From: Chloroflexota bacterium
GTDB lineage: Bacteria > Chloroflexota > Ktedonobacteria > Ktedonobacterales > Ktedonobacteraceae
NCBI GenBank assembly: GCA_902810755.1
Contig: CADDYT010000013.1
Location: 1 to 63,344 of the forward strand
DNA: 63,344 nucleotides
Direction: 5' to 3'
Under the pieces are notes generated by a model, which was not told where the DNA came from, did no database searches, and saw only the letters and a list, made by a program, of their open reading frames with translations. Both the position numbers and the translations under genes were made by a program. This document shows positions 28,509-37,460 of the stretch, piece by piece; positions within the stretch are counted from its first letter, which is position 1; each line of letters opens with the position of its first letter.

Positions 28509-31500
28509 TTGCTCCGTAAAGAGCGGGTATTTGAGGCACTGCAAAGCTTACAGAGGCAGCGACCGCCGCAGAATGGCGTGCTGCGGCGTCATGCTGGCTT
28601 CAACGCCGAAGAGGTTGGCAGGCTGGCAGGAGTTGATCGCACCAATGCCAGCCGCGATCTCAATCTGCTGGTGCAAGAAGGCCGGGTTGAACGCATTCCT
28701 GGCCGCCCCGTTCTCTTTGTCGTCAAATCTCCCCTGGGGCCGTTGAGCGCGAATGGCCATGGACGAGGCTGGCAGGAAGGGGCGCCGCCGACGTTGCCGA
28801 CGCCGCTGGAGAGTTATGAACCAGGGCAGCCGCCAGCAGTTGCCGCTTCCATGCATGTTGGCGCGGTCGTCACCAGTTTTGAGACGCTGATCGGCGGCAG
28901 TGAGGGGCTAAAGGTTGCCATTCAGCAGGCGAAAGCCGCTATGCTCTACCCCCCGCGCGGCCTGCATACGCTGCTTTATGGCCCCAGCGGCGTTGGTAAG
29001 ACCACCTTCGCGCGCCTGATGCATGCCTTTGCGCTGGAATTGAACGCGCTGCCCCCGGACGCGCCCTTTATCAGTTTCAACTGCGCCGATTACGCCGGCA
29101 ATCCTCAGTTGCTCATGGCTCATCTCTTCGGCGTGGTGCGCGGGGCCTACACCGGCGCGGATCGAGACCGCGAAGGGCTGGTTGAGCAGGCGCATCGAGG
29201 CATTCTGTTTCTGGATGAGGTGCATCGCCTGCCACCGGAAGGCCAGGAGATGCTCTTCTACCTGATGGATCGCGAGCGTTTCCGCCGCCTGGGCGATGTC
29301 AAAGAGCGTCATTGTTCCCTGCTCCTGCTGGCAGCAACGACGGAAGACCCCAATACGACGCTGCTGCCGACGTTTCGCCGCCGCGTCCCCATGACGATCA
29401 CGCTGCCGGGGCTGCACGAACGCACGCTGATGGAGCGATACGAATTGCTGCGCGCCTTCTTCACCACTGAGTGCAGCAGCATCGGCGCGCATATCCACGT
29501 TGCGCCACAGGCACTGCGCGCGCTGTTGCTTTATGAATGTCCCGGCAACATCGGTCAGTTGCGCACCGATGTCCAGCTGGTCTGCGCCCGTGCCTACCTT
29601 GAATATCGCACCGGCAACCTGTCCGAATTGCGCGTCCACCTCGATATTCTGCCCGATCATGTGCGGCGCGGCCTGCTGCGGACGCCCGAATTGCGCCGCC
29701 GCCTGGAACCTCTGCAACACCTGCTGGAGGCCACCCACATCTTTACGCCCACCGGTCTCAGCCTCGATAGCCTGCCTGAATCCGCGCAAGATATTTATGA
29801 GACCATCAGCAGCGATCTCAATATGCTGCGCAAGGGCGGTCTTTCAGATGCTGAGATCAATCGCCTGCTGCATCTGGATATCCAGCGGTATTTCCAGCAA
29901 TATGCCGATCAGGTCAGCCACCAGCTTCCTGAGACGCTGACAACGCTGGTGGATGAACGCATTGCCGCCATCAGCCGCTACATCGTGCAGTATGCGGAGG
30001 AGCAACTGGGGCGCGCGTTCCCGGAGAAGCTGGCGCTGGTGCTGGCGATGCACCTGACCAGCACGATGGAGCGGCTGGCCGAGGGACGGCAAATCGTTGC
30101 CCCGGTCATCGAATCTGTCCGGCGCACCTATCCCATCGAATACGAGGTCGCGCGCGTGGCCCTGATGCAGTTTCGCTCGGCGCTGGGGGTCTCGCTGCCG
30201 GAGAGCGAGACAGACGTGCTGGCGATCCTGCTTGCCAATGCTGACGCTCTGCTCAGCGATGAGCCATCGGCGGTGGGCATTGTGGTGGCCGCGCATGGCC
30301 GGGGTATCGCCGCCGGGCTGGCCGAGCTGGCAAATACGCTGGTGGGCGTGAACTCCGTGCGCTGGGTAGAACTGACCTTAGAACAATCGCCGGATGAACT
30401 GGTCGGGCAGGTAGCGCGCTGGGTGCGCGCCGCCGATCAGGGCAGTGGCGTCCTGCTGCTCGTCGATTTTACCTCGCTGCTCTCGCTGGGAGAGCTGGTG
30501 ACGCGGCAAACCGGCGTGCAGGTACGAGCGGTAGCGTCCGTTTCCGCCCCGCTGGTAATCGAGGCCGTGCGCAAAGCACAGCGTTCGCGCAATATGACGC
30601 TCGATCAACTGGCAGCCAGCCTTTCTCCTGGGCTGGCGAACAATCATAGCAATGGCAGGCAGACAGACAGGCAGGCTGCGCTGGCCGACACCGTTGAGGT
30701 GCAGGCGGGGGCAGTGAGCGAGAGGCACAACGGCTTTACTTCCCATGCGCCGCGAGTCATTCTCTCCGTTTGCCTGACAGGTTTCGGCAGCGCCGCCAGG
30801 ATCGCGGAGTTGATCGAAGGACACCTGCCCGATCTGCGCCAGCAAGGGGTGGAAATTGTCTGTATGGATATCAGCCTTTCCGGCAAGACCGAGGCTGATG
30901 TGCAGCGTCTCGTCGGCAATCGGCACGTGGTCGCGGTCGTTGGTACCATCAACCCGCACCTGGATCACTATCCCTATATCGCGCTCACCGACTTCCTCTT
31001 CGGCGATGGCATTGCCCGCCTGCGCACGTTGCTCGGCGAGACGCTGATTGACCCTGCCCTGCTGGCGCCATCACTGCCCTCGGATGAGCATACTTTCGCG
31101 ACCGCAACTGCTCACTATGCCGCGACCTCTGTTGTCGCGCCCGTTACCATTCCTGCTGCGCCTTCATCGGTACCTGTATTTACTCGCCGCGCTGACCTTG
31201 TGCGCGAGATCACCACCACACTGAGCCAGAGTCTGATATTCCTCAATCCGGCGCGCGCCCTGCCGTTGATCGACCGCATGATCGAACTGATCGAGGCGGA
31301 GGTGGGGGAGACGTTTGATATGGAAGTGCTGGCCGGTCTGATGCTGCACCTGGCCTGTATTCTGGAACGCGGCCTGCAAAAAGGCATGCTGGTGAGCGAT
31401 AGCGTGCGGGCGCTGGTGGAGGAGCAATACCCGCGCGAACTGCGCATCTGCCGCCGCGCCTTGCAGATTCTCAGTTCGCAGGTGGCCCGCCCCCTGCCCG

Positions 31501-31571
31501 ATGAAGAGGCATACAACATCGTCGGCATCCTGCGCCAGGTCGATATTTTTATTGACCATCCTTTCTTATAG
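28509..31571 (+). CDS. LevR-type sigma-54 activator with PTS regulation domains
   Basis: 1020 residues from a TTG at 28509 preceded by AAGGAG. Domains in order: N-terminal winged helix (NAEEVGRLAGVDRTNASRDL), AAA+ sigma-54 activation domain with Walker A GPSGVGKTT from residue 158, the sigma-54 contact loop GAYTGA at 212-217, and Walker B GILFLDEVH; PRD1 (VLAMHLTSTMERL); an EIIA-Man-like domain with the phosphorylatable histidine in VVAAHGRG; an EIIB-Gat-like domain (VCLTGFGSAA); and PRD2 (LMLHLACILERG). Such proteins activate sugar PTS operons with RNA polymerase-sigma-54 and are tuned by phosphorylation. A sigma-54 promoter and a Lac-family EIIB-EIIC pair lie directly downstream. A TATAAT at 28359-28364 may be its own promoter. 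Confidence 0.9.
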   Translation: MLRKERVFEALQSLQRQRPPQNGVLRRHAGFNAEEVGRLAGVDRTNASRDLNLLVQEGRVERIPGRPVLFVVKSPLGPLSANGHGRGWQEGAPPTLPTPLESYEPGQPPAVAASMHVGAVVTSFETLIGGSEGLKVAIQQAKAAMLYPPRGLHTLLYGPSGVGKTTFARLMHAFALELNALPPDAPFISFNCADYAGNPQLLMAHLFGVVRGAYTGADRDREGLVEQAHRGILFLDEVHRLPPEGQEMLFYLMDRERFRRLGDVKERHCSLLLLAATTEDPNTTLLPTFRRRVPMTITLPGLHERTLMERYELLRAFFTTECSSIGAHIHVAPQALRALLLYECPGNIGQLRTDVQLVCARAYLEYRTGNLSELRVHLDILPDHVRRGLLRTPELRRRLEPLQHLLEATHIFTPTGLSLDSLPESAQDIYETISSDLNMLRKGGLSDAEINRLLHLDIQRYFQQYADQVSHQLPETLTTLVDERIAAISRYIVQYAEEQLGRAFPEKLALVLAMHLTSTMERLAEGRQIVAPVIESVRRTYPIEYEVARVALMQFRSALGVSLPESETDVLAILLANADALLSDEPSAVGIVVAAHGRGIAAGLAELANTLVGVNSVRWVELTLEQSPDELVGQVARWVRAADQGSGVLLLVDFTSLLSLGELVTRQTGVQVRAVASVSAPLVIEAVRKAQRSRNMTLDQLAASLSPGLANNHSNGRQTDRQAALADTVEVQAGAVSERHNGFTSHAPRVILSVCLTGFGSAARIAELIEGHLPDLRQQGVEIVCMDISLSGKTEADVQRLVGNRHVVAVVGTINPHLDHYPYIALTDFLFGDGIARLRTLLGETLIDPALLAPSLPSDEHTFATATAHYAATSVVAPVTIPAAPSSVPVFTRRADLVREITTTLSQSLIFLNPARALPLIDRMIELIEAEVGETFDMEVLAGLMLHLACILERGLQKGMLVSDSVRALVEEQYPRELRICRRALQILSSQVARPLPDEEAYNIVGILRQVDIFIDHPFL

Positions 31572-31598
31572 CCATTATGGCAAACGCTTATAGGCGTG

Positions 31599-31623
31599 TC
31601 ATGCTGAGCGGAGCGAAGCATCC
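31599..31623. repeat. Dispersed palindromic repeat, copy 1
   Basis: One copy of a family with core TCATGCTGAGCG and AGCGAAGCATC, found again at 38082-38169 (inverted pair) and 40281-40308. It lies between the LevR gene and the sigma-54 promoter. Confidence 0.65.
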
Positions 31624-31680
31624 AGGAAAGAGAGGGGTGGGAGAGGTTGCCGCTGTGACATACTTTACCGATAACGTGCA

Positions 31681-31710
31681 GGAAGTGTGCTATCCGTGTA
31701 GCACACTTCC
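31681..31710. promoter_or_regulatory. Perfect inverted repeat adjoining the sigma-54 promoter
   Basis: Arms GGAAGTGTGCTA and TAGCACACTTCC with a 6-base spacer end at the base before the -24 element. It may be the binding site of the LevR-like activator or of a repressor. Activator sites are usually farther upstream, so the direct contact with the promoter is unusual; as RNA it would be a strong hairpin. Confidence 0.55.
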
Positions 31711-31726
31711 TGGCATGATTGTTGCT
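31711..31726 (+). promoter_or_regulatory. Sigma-54 (-24/-12) promoter of the PTS genes
   Basis: TGGCATGATTGTTGCT matches the consensus TGGCACG-N4-TTGCW at all but one defined position, with the GG and GC doublets at exact spacing. It lies about 100 bases before the EIIB start and downstream of a gene for a sigma-54 activator carrying an intact GAYTGA loop. Confidence 0.75.
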
Positions 31727-31824
31727 ATATATGTGAGTGTAGTCGGCTGAGATGAAAAAAATGGCACAGAAATGTACCGATACGCCGGTAGCGAAGCGGA
31801 GCGGTCGGAACCGCCGGGGGATGC

Positions 31825-32157
31825 ATGATTCGCGTTTTGATTGTGTGTAGCTGGGGAATGTCGACCAGTTTGCTGGTGGATAGCATGCTCGAAGCCGCGC
31901 AGAAGCGCGGGTATGAACTCTTCGTCGAGGCACTGAGCGCGGGTGAGTACGCAGCGCGGGTCGAAGAGTGTGACGTGGTGCTGATCGCGCCCCAGATACG
32001 CCATCTGAGGAAGAGCATTGAGAAACTGGCGGTGGCAACCGGCAAGCCCGTTGCTTTGATCGAGCCGTTTCACTATGCGACGATGAATGGCGAGGCCGTG
32101 CTGGAACAGGTACTTCGCCTGTTTGCCAGCGCGCAGGAAGGAACAACGAGGCCGTGA
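31825..32157 (+). CDS. PTS EIIB component, Lac/cellobiose family
   Basis: 110 residues. The phosphorylated cysteine is in VLIVCSWGMSTS (residues 4-15), as in CelA/ChbB-type EIIB proteins, followed by a typical alpha/beta fold (YELFVEALSAGEYA, CDVVLIAPQIRHL). It receives phosphate from EIIA and passes it to the sugar bound by EIIC. The stop overlaps the GTG start of the EIIC gene (GTGA), showing translational coupling. No Lac-type EIIA gene lies beside it, so phosphate must come from an EIIA elsewhere. Confidence 0.9.
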   Translation: MIRVLIVCSWGMSTSLLVDSMLEAAQKRGYELFVEALSAGEYAARVEECDVVLIAPQIRHLRKSIEKLAVATGKPVALIEPFHYATMNGEAVLEQVLRLFASAQEGTTRP

Positions 32158-33494
32158 CGAACTTTATTGAGCGCAGCAGCGACTGGTTTGAACGCTACCT
32201 CGTGCCGCCCCTCGGCGGGCTGGCGGGCAGCGTCTATTTGCAGGCCATCCGTGACGCCTTTATTATTTTCACGTTGCCCTTGATTATTGCCGGCAGCGTC
32301 TTTCTGGTGCTTGCCAATCCCCCTGTTCCCGCGCTGGCGGCCCTCATTGCTCCCTACCAGACAGATATTCTTGTTCCCTATCAACTCTCCTTCGGGCTGA
32401 TGGCCGTCTTTCTGGCTTTTGGCGTTGCCTATAGCCTGGCGCAATACCGGCGCACGGAACCGGTGCAGCCGGGCATCCTGGCAATGGTCCTCTTCCTGGT
32501 CGCCAGCATGCCCGTGCGCGACCTGAACACGCTGCAACTCGGCGCCATCCTGCCCTACCTCGGCGGTCAGGGGTTACTGGTTGCCATTCTGATCGGTATT
32601 TTGACCACCGAGGTCATGCGCTGGTTTCGCGGCTCCCGTTTCACCATTCGCCTGCCGAAAAGCGTGCCAAGAAATGTCACCCGCGCCTTTGAGGCTCTGG
32701 TGCCGACCTTGCTGTTGATCTCGCTGGTCTGGGGCATCGAGTGGTTCGTCAGTTCGTTCACCTATGTCGACGGCAACACGACACAGCAGATGACGATTCC
32801 TTTCCTGTTCATGCAGGTGTTCAAGCCCCTGGTAGCCGTACAGGACAGCTATCCAGCCGCTTTGCTGGAAATTATTTTGATGATGTTGCTCTGGTCGGTC
32901 GGCATTCATGGCATGAACGTGGTGACGGCCATCGCCGCGCCCTTCTGGTTCTCCATTCTGGCAAGTAACGCGGCCAGCCCGCATCCGACCGGCATCGTCA
33001 CCGAGCCATTCTTCCATATTTTTGCGCACCTGGGCGGCTCCGGCGCAACATGGCCGCTGGTCATCTACATGCTGCGCTCGCGGTCGGCGCAACTGCGCAC
33101 GGTGGGTAAAGTTGCGCTCGGCCCGGCCATCTTCAATATCAATGAACCGGTGACGTTTGGTGTGCCAATGGTTCTTAATCCCATCATGATGATTCCCTTT
33201 GTCATGGCCCCGGTCACCATCGTCACCATTAACTATGTCTGCTTTGCTACCGGGCTGGTGCATGTGCCGGTGGTACTACAACCTTTTACCGTTCCCGTCG
33301 GAATCAGCGGCTTCGTAGCAACTGGCGGCGACATTCGTGGCAGCCTGCTCCAGTTCTTCGATCTCGGTGTTTCCGCTCTCATCTATTATCCGTTTTTCAA
33401 GGCCTGGGAGCGTATCCTGGTCGCTCGCGAGGAGGCGGCCAGCGCGGCGGAGGAAAAGGAAGCTCCGGCCCAGGCTCAGGCCATCGTTCGCTAG
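32154..33494 (+). CDS. PTS EIIC sugar permease, Lac/cellobiose family
   Basis: 446 residues beginning at a GTG that overlaps the EIIB stop. About ten hydrophobic segments are visible; SVYLQAIRDAFIIFTLPLII near the N-terminus and the region GPAIFNINEPVTFGVPMVLN near residue 325 are characteristic of Lac-family EIIC (CelB-type) permeases, where the NEP motif contributes to sugar binding. It imports and phosphorylates a beta-linked disaccharide or related sugar together with EIIB. The C-terminal tail is charged and cytoplasmic. The pair is probably read from the sigma-54 promoter at 31711. Confidence 0.9.
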   Translation: MTNFIERSSDWFERYLVPPLGGLAGSVYLQAIRDAFIIFTLPLIIAGSVFLVLANPPVPALAALIAPYQTDILVPYQLSFGLMAVFLAFGVAYSLAQYRRTEPVQPGILAMVLFLVASMPVRDLNTLQLGAILPYLGGQGLLVAILIGILTTEVMRWFRGSRFTIRLPKSVPRNVTRAFEALVPTLLLISLVWGIEWFVSSFTYVDGNTTQQMTIPFLFMQVFKPLVAVQDSYPAALLEIILMMLLWSVGIHGMNVVTAIAAPFWFSILASNAASPHPTGIVTEPFFHIFAHLGGSGATWPLVIYMLRSRSAQLRTVGKVALGPAIFNINEPVTFGVPMVLNPIMMIPFVMAPVTIVTINYVCFATGLVHVPVVLQPFTVPVGISGFVATGGDIRGSLLQFFDLGVSALIYYPFFKAWERILVAREEAASAAEEKEAPAQAQAIVR

Positions 33495-33687
33495 CTGATG
33501 CTGCCTGTCCACCATTGATGGAAAGGCGGCATCTCCTGAAGAAAGGAGGCTGGTTCGCGAAAATGGACAGCAGACTCCTGCGGGAGTCAGGATGTATTCG
33601 GTGTTGTACGTGTTTCGTATGTGATGCCCGTTGTGGTGAGGGGAATGCCCTTCGCCCGACGATGGCAGCAGAGGGAAGGACAGGTAT

Positions 33688-34857
33688 ATGATGAACGTAT
33701 TTGACCGGCATCGCAAGACATTCAGTGTGATGATCGGTATTCTTCTGTTCGCGCTCTTCATGACCGCTTGCGGCAGCGCGAACACTGGCGGCACCGGCAG
33801 TGGCGGTGGCACCACCACCACCGGCAATGCTAACGGCGGCAAGAACTGCAAGAAGGTTGGCGTGCTGTTGCCGGAGACGGCAACGTCCGCTCGCTGGGAT
33901 ACCTATGATCGGCCATACCTGATCAATGACATCAAGCAGCAGCTCCCCGGCGCCACTGTTGACTACAACAACGCGCAAGGCAGCGCCGCCACGCAGATGA
34001 CGCAGGCCCAGGCCGACCTGACAAAGGGAGATTGTATTCTGGTGGTTGCTCCGTCCGATAGCATTCAGGCGGCAGCCATTGTGTCGGCAGCCAAACAGAG
34101 GGGCGTCCCCGTCATTGCTTACGACCGCCTGATCTATAGCAACGACCTGAACTACTATGTCTCCTTCGACAACACGAAGGTCGGGCAGCTCCAGGGCCAG
34201 TACATCGCCGATCATTACAAGTCGTATGTCTCGCCTGGCCATAACAACCTGGTGATGATCAATGGTTCGAAGACCGATAACAACGCGCTGCTGTTCGCCA
34301 AAGGCGCGCATTCGGTGCTTGATCCGCTGATCAGTAGCAAGGCGCTCAATCTGGTCTATGAGCAGTACACGCCCAACTGGGACAACCCGACAGCTCAGAC
34401 GGAGATGCAGGCTGCGCTGACGAAGACGCAGAACAATGTGCAGATTGCCTATGTCGCCAATGATGGTATGGCGGGTACTGTGATTGCGGCCCTCAAGCAA
34501 GTACACCTCAATGGCAAGGTGCTTGTCACCGGTCAGGATGCTACTGTTGCCGGTCTTCAGCAAATTCTGGAAGGCAACCAGATGATGACCGTTTACAAGG
34601 CCATCAAGCTGGAGGCGGGCGCGACCGCCCAGCTCGTTGCTGCCATCAGCAACGGTACGGATACCTCGTCGATCGTCAATGGCTCGACGACTATCCCCCA
34701 GACCGGTGGCGCAAACATTCCGTCGGTGCTGGAGACGCCGGTTGCCGTTGATAAGACCAACATCTCTTCAACGGTTATCGCTGATGGCTTCGTGACCACT
34801 GCTCAGCTGTGTGCGGGCTTGCCTGCCGGGACAAACACGAACGGCATCTGTAGTTAG
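33688..34857 (+). CDS. Xylose-type ABC transporter substrate-binding lipoprotein
   Basis: 389 residues. A basic start, hydrophobic stretch and lipobox FMTACGS (cysteine near residue 29) mark a lipoprotein, followed by a glycine/threonine-rich linker. The mature part (KVGVLLPETATSARWDTYDR, LVVAPSDSIQAAAIVSAAKQ, YVANDGMAGTVIAALK) belongs to the periplasmic-binding-protein 4 / XylF group that binds xylose or other pentoses and hexoses. It heads a binding protein, ATPase, permease set that continues to 37314. The exact sugar is not determined. Confidence 0.88.
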   Translation: MMNVFDRHRKTFSVMIGILLFALFMTACGSANTGGTGSGGGTTTTGNANGGKNCKKVGVLLPETATSARWDTYDRPYLINDIKQQLPGATVDYNNAQGSAATQMTQAQADLTKGDCILVVAPSDSIQAAAIVSAAKQRGVPVIAYDRLIYSNDLNYYVSFDNTKVGQLQGQYIADHYKSYVSPGHNNLVMINGSKTDNNALLFAKGAHSVLDPLISSKALNLVYEQYTPNWDNPTAQTEMQAALTKTQNNVQIAYVANDGMAGTVIAALKQVHLNGKVLVTGQDATVAGLQQILEGNQMMTVYKAIKLEAGATAQLVAAISNGTDTSSIVNGSTTIPQTGGANIPSVLETPVAVDKTNISSTVIADGFVTTAQLCAGLPAGTNTNGICS

Positions 34858-34907
34858 CCAGCCTGGCTCCGTTCTGGCTTGAAATGGGTCGGAACCGGGC
34901 AAGGCTG

Positions 34908-34943
34908 ACCCATGATACGGCCTGTACAGGCCGTATCATGGGT
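34908..34943. repeat. 36-bp perfect palindrome between binding protein and ATPase genes
   Basis: Arm ACCCATGATACGGCCTGT followed immediately by its exact complement, with no spacer. It lies 51 bases after the binding-protein stop. In RNA it could form a hairpin that protects the upstream message or lowers read-through to the ATPase gene, a common way to make more binding protein than transporter. It could also be a protein operator. No T tract follows. Confidence 0.6.
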
Positions 34944-35130
34944 ACTCTCAACGCCGGAGAGTTGTTCAGAAGCGCGTATCTCATGCCAGACAGGCACATT
35001 GCTATGGGTAGCTTACTGTGTATATGCAATCGGTCTATGCTATCTCAAAGAATGTGCTATACTCTGTATATCTTCACCTTGTATCTGGCGAAGTGGGACC
35101 AACTTGTAATTTCATGTTCAGGAGGGCCAC

Positions 35131-35958
35131 ATGGCCGATAGTAGTATCTCTTCATATGGTGGCACAAACGCACCTGCCTTGAGGGGAATACCGATCCTGC
35201 AAATGCGCAATATCAGCAAGAGCTTTGGCGCGGTACGCGCGCTGAGCGGCGTCGATTTCGAGGTATATGCCGGAGAAGTGGTCGCGCTGGTAGGCGATAA
35301 CGGTGCGGGTAAATCGACGCTGGTCAAAACGATAGCGGGCGTCGGGCCTGCCGATAGCGGCGAGATCTTTGTTGACGGACAACCTGTCAAGATTACCAGC
35401 CCGCAGATTGCGGCTCACCTGGGGATTGAGACTGTCTATCAGGATCTCGCGCTCTGCGATAACCTGGATGTCGTCTCCAACCTCTTTTTAGGGCGTGAGG
35501 AAAAGACGCCCTGGCGAGGGCTGGCCGAGATCGAGATGGAGCGGCGCACGATTGAGGTTCTGCGCACGCTCGATGTGAAAATCCCTTCGGTGCGCACGCT
35601 GGTTGCCTCTCTGTCCGGCGGCCAGCGTCAGTCTATCGCCGTTGCCAAAAGTCTGCTGCGTCAGGCGAAAGTGGTGCTGCTGGACGAGCCAACGGCTGCC
35701 CTCGGCGTGGCCCAGACGCGCCAGGTGCTGAACCTGATTCGCCGTCTGCGCGATCAGGGGCTTGGCGTCGTGGTCATTTCTCATAACCTGGCCGATGTCT
35801 TCGAGGTTGCGGACCGTGTCATCGTGCTGCGTCTCGGCAGGCGTGTTGCAACCTTTGATGTCAAAAATACGACATCTGAACGAGTTGTCGCTGCCATTAC
35901 GGGCGCGGAATTTGGCGAACTGATGGAAGGCAACGGCAATTCAGCAGGAGGGAGGTAA
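35131..35958 (+). CDS. Sugar ABC transporter ATP-binding protein (XylG-like, single domain)
   Basis: 275 residues. Walker A GDNGAGKST, Q-loop VYQDLALCD, signature LSGGQRQ, Walker B VVLLDEPTAAL and the H-loop histidine in VVISHNL are all present. XylG/RbsA enzymes usually have two nucleotide-binding domains in ~500 residues; this one has a single domain, as in the shorter variants that work as homodimers. An AGGAGG ribosome binding site precedes the ATG. It is 3 bases from the permease gene. Confidence 0.9.
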   Translation: MADSSISSYGGTNAPALRGIPILQMRNISKSFGAVRALSGVDFEVYAGEVVALVGDNGAGKSTLVKTIAGVGPADSGEIFVDGQPVKITSPQIAAHLGIETVYQDLALCDNLDVVSNLFLGREEKTPWRGLAEIEMERRTIEVLRTLDVKIPSVRTLVASLSGGQRQSIAVAKSLLRQAKVVLLDEPTAALGVAQTRQVLNLIRRLRDQGLGVVVISHNLADVFEVADRVIVLRLGRRVATFDVKNTTSERVVAAITGAEFGELMEGNGNSAGGR

Positions 35959-35961
35959 GTT

Positions 35962-37314
35962 ATGGGCGATCTTATGGAAGAAAATCAGTTCCCGGAACCT
36001 TCTGAAGGCTCTGTTTCACCTGCATTTGGTGCGATAGAGAAGAAGATGGATGATCCCTATCAGCAAATCACGACGCCGACCCCCACCCCGCCGATCCCCG
36101 AATTCTCGACAGCGGCTGTGGAAGTTCCCTCATACACGCAACGCCGCACATTCGGGCAGATGTTGCGCAGTGACCTCGGCTTTATTCCCGTATTGCTGAC
36201 GCTGGTTCTCGTCGTTCTCTATTTTACGATTACCTCCAGCGGCGTTTTCCTGAGTCCAGAGAATCTCTCCAACCTGTTGGGTGGACAGATTGGTACCATT
36301 GGTATTCTGGGCCTGGGCAGCATTCTGGTACTCTTGCTGGGTGAGATCGATCTTTCGGTGGCTTCCGTTGCCGTTCTGTGTTCCGTTATTATGGCGGTGC
36401 TTTCAGAACGACATGGCGCTCCTGCCTGGGCGGCGATTGGTGCTGCTCTACTGGCGGGTGCGATTATCGGCCTTATCAATGGCTTCTTTGTCGCTGTGTT
36501 GCGCGTCCCTTCGTTCATTGTGACGCTGGCCGGCTCTATAGGCTATTCCGGTCTGCTCCTCAACCTGTTGGGGGGACAGGCAACCCTGATTATCAACAAC
36601 AGCTTCATCAATGCTATCGCCGGTAGCGCGCAGAGCTTTTTGCCGGATAGCCTCGGTATTGGCTTGCCTGCTCTAGCGGTAATCCTCTATGTCGCTGGAG
36701 TTCTCTATAGCTACTTCCGGCGGAAGAGGATGGGGTTGCGCACCATGACAACGACGCAGCTCATAGTCCAGATTGTGGCCGTCGTTGTTCTGGCTATGGG
36801 CGCCGTTGTCGTGTTTGAAAGCTTCCAGGGCGTACCCTACCCGACGGCACTGCTTTTCGGGCTGATCATTCTCTTCTGGCTCATTCTCACCAAAACGTCG
36901 TTTGGACGACATGTCTATGCCGTTGGTGGCAATGCCGAGGCTGCCCGCCGCGCCGGTATCAACGTCGTAGGCATTCGTATCGCGGCCTTTACTCTGTGTT
37001 CGCTGCTGGCCGCCGTTGGCGGTATCGTTCTGGCTTCGCGTACAAATTCTGTGGCGAGCCAGATTGATCCGACACTGCTACTGAATGCCATTGCTGCTGC
37101 TGTCATCGGTGGCGTCAGCCTCTTTGGCGGTCGCGGCTCCGCCTGGGCCATTGTGCTTGGCGTGCTAATCATCGCCAGCCTCACCAATGGTCTGGCCCTG
37201 CTCAACCAGGGTACCGACGTTTCAGAGATGGTTGAAGGCGTCGTCTTGCTGCTTGCTGTCACGGCGGATGCACTTGTGCGCCGCGCTCAGGCCCGCAGCG
37301 CCAGCGGTCGCTGA
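35962..37314 (+). CDS. Sugar ABC transporter permease (XylH-like)
   Basis: 450 residues. A hydrophilic, proline-rich N-terminal extension of ~75 residues precedes about ten membrane segments typical of the BPD_transp_2 family (ILGLGSILVLLLGEIDLSVA, RHVYAVGGNAEAARRAGINV, AAVIGGVSLFGGRGSAWAIV). GEIDLS and the GGRGS loop are signatures of ribose/xylose permeases. It lies immediately after the ATPase gene and is followed by a strong terminator, closing the operon. Confidence 0.9.
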   Translation: MGDLMEENQFPEPSEGSVSPAFGAIEKKMDDPYQQITTPTPTPPIPEFSTAAVEVPSYTQRRTFGQMLRSDLGFIPVLLTLVLVVLYFTITSSGVFLSPENLSNLLGGQIGTIGILGLGSILVLLLGEIDLSVASVAVLCSVIMAVLSERHGAPAWAAIGAALLAGAIIGLINGFFVAVLRVPSFIVTLAGSIGYSGLLLNLLGGQATLIINNSFINAIAGSAQSFLPDSLGIGLPALAVILYVAGVLYSYFRRKRMGLRTMTTTQLIVQIVAVVVLAMGAVVVFESFQGVPYPTALLFGLIILFWLILTKTSFGRHVYAVGGNAEAARRAGINVVGIRIAAFTLCSLLAAVGGIVLASRTNSVASQIDPTLLLNAIAAAVIGGVSLFGGRGSAWAIVLGVLIIASLTNGLALLNQGTDVSEMVEGVVLLLAVTADALVRRAQARSASGR

Positions 37315-37322
37315 CAGATCGG

Positions 37323-37361
37323 CGGTAGAGGCACAATCAAGTGCCGGTTGTGCCTCTACCG
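37323..37361 (+). terminator. Terminator of the xylose-type ABC operon
   Basis: A 14-base perfect stem (CGGTAGAGGCACAA / TTGTGCCTCTACCG) with an 11-base loop, followed by TTCCTCTTCCTGTTTCTTC, a pyrimidine-rich run rather than pure T. Confidence 0.6.
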
Positions 37362-37460
37362 TTCCTCTTCCTGTTTCTTCAGTTCTCTTTACGCTCACCT
37401 TAGCCTCGCTGTTGTATAATAGGGGCAGTAAAAGATAAACAGATTGGTGGGTTATATCTT

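Noticed and set aside
31764..31780. Second TGGCAC-like sigma-54 site in the leader of the PTS genes
   Set aside because: The -12 half lacks the GC doublet at the right distance; the site at 31711 is better.
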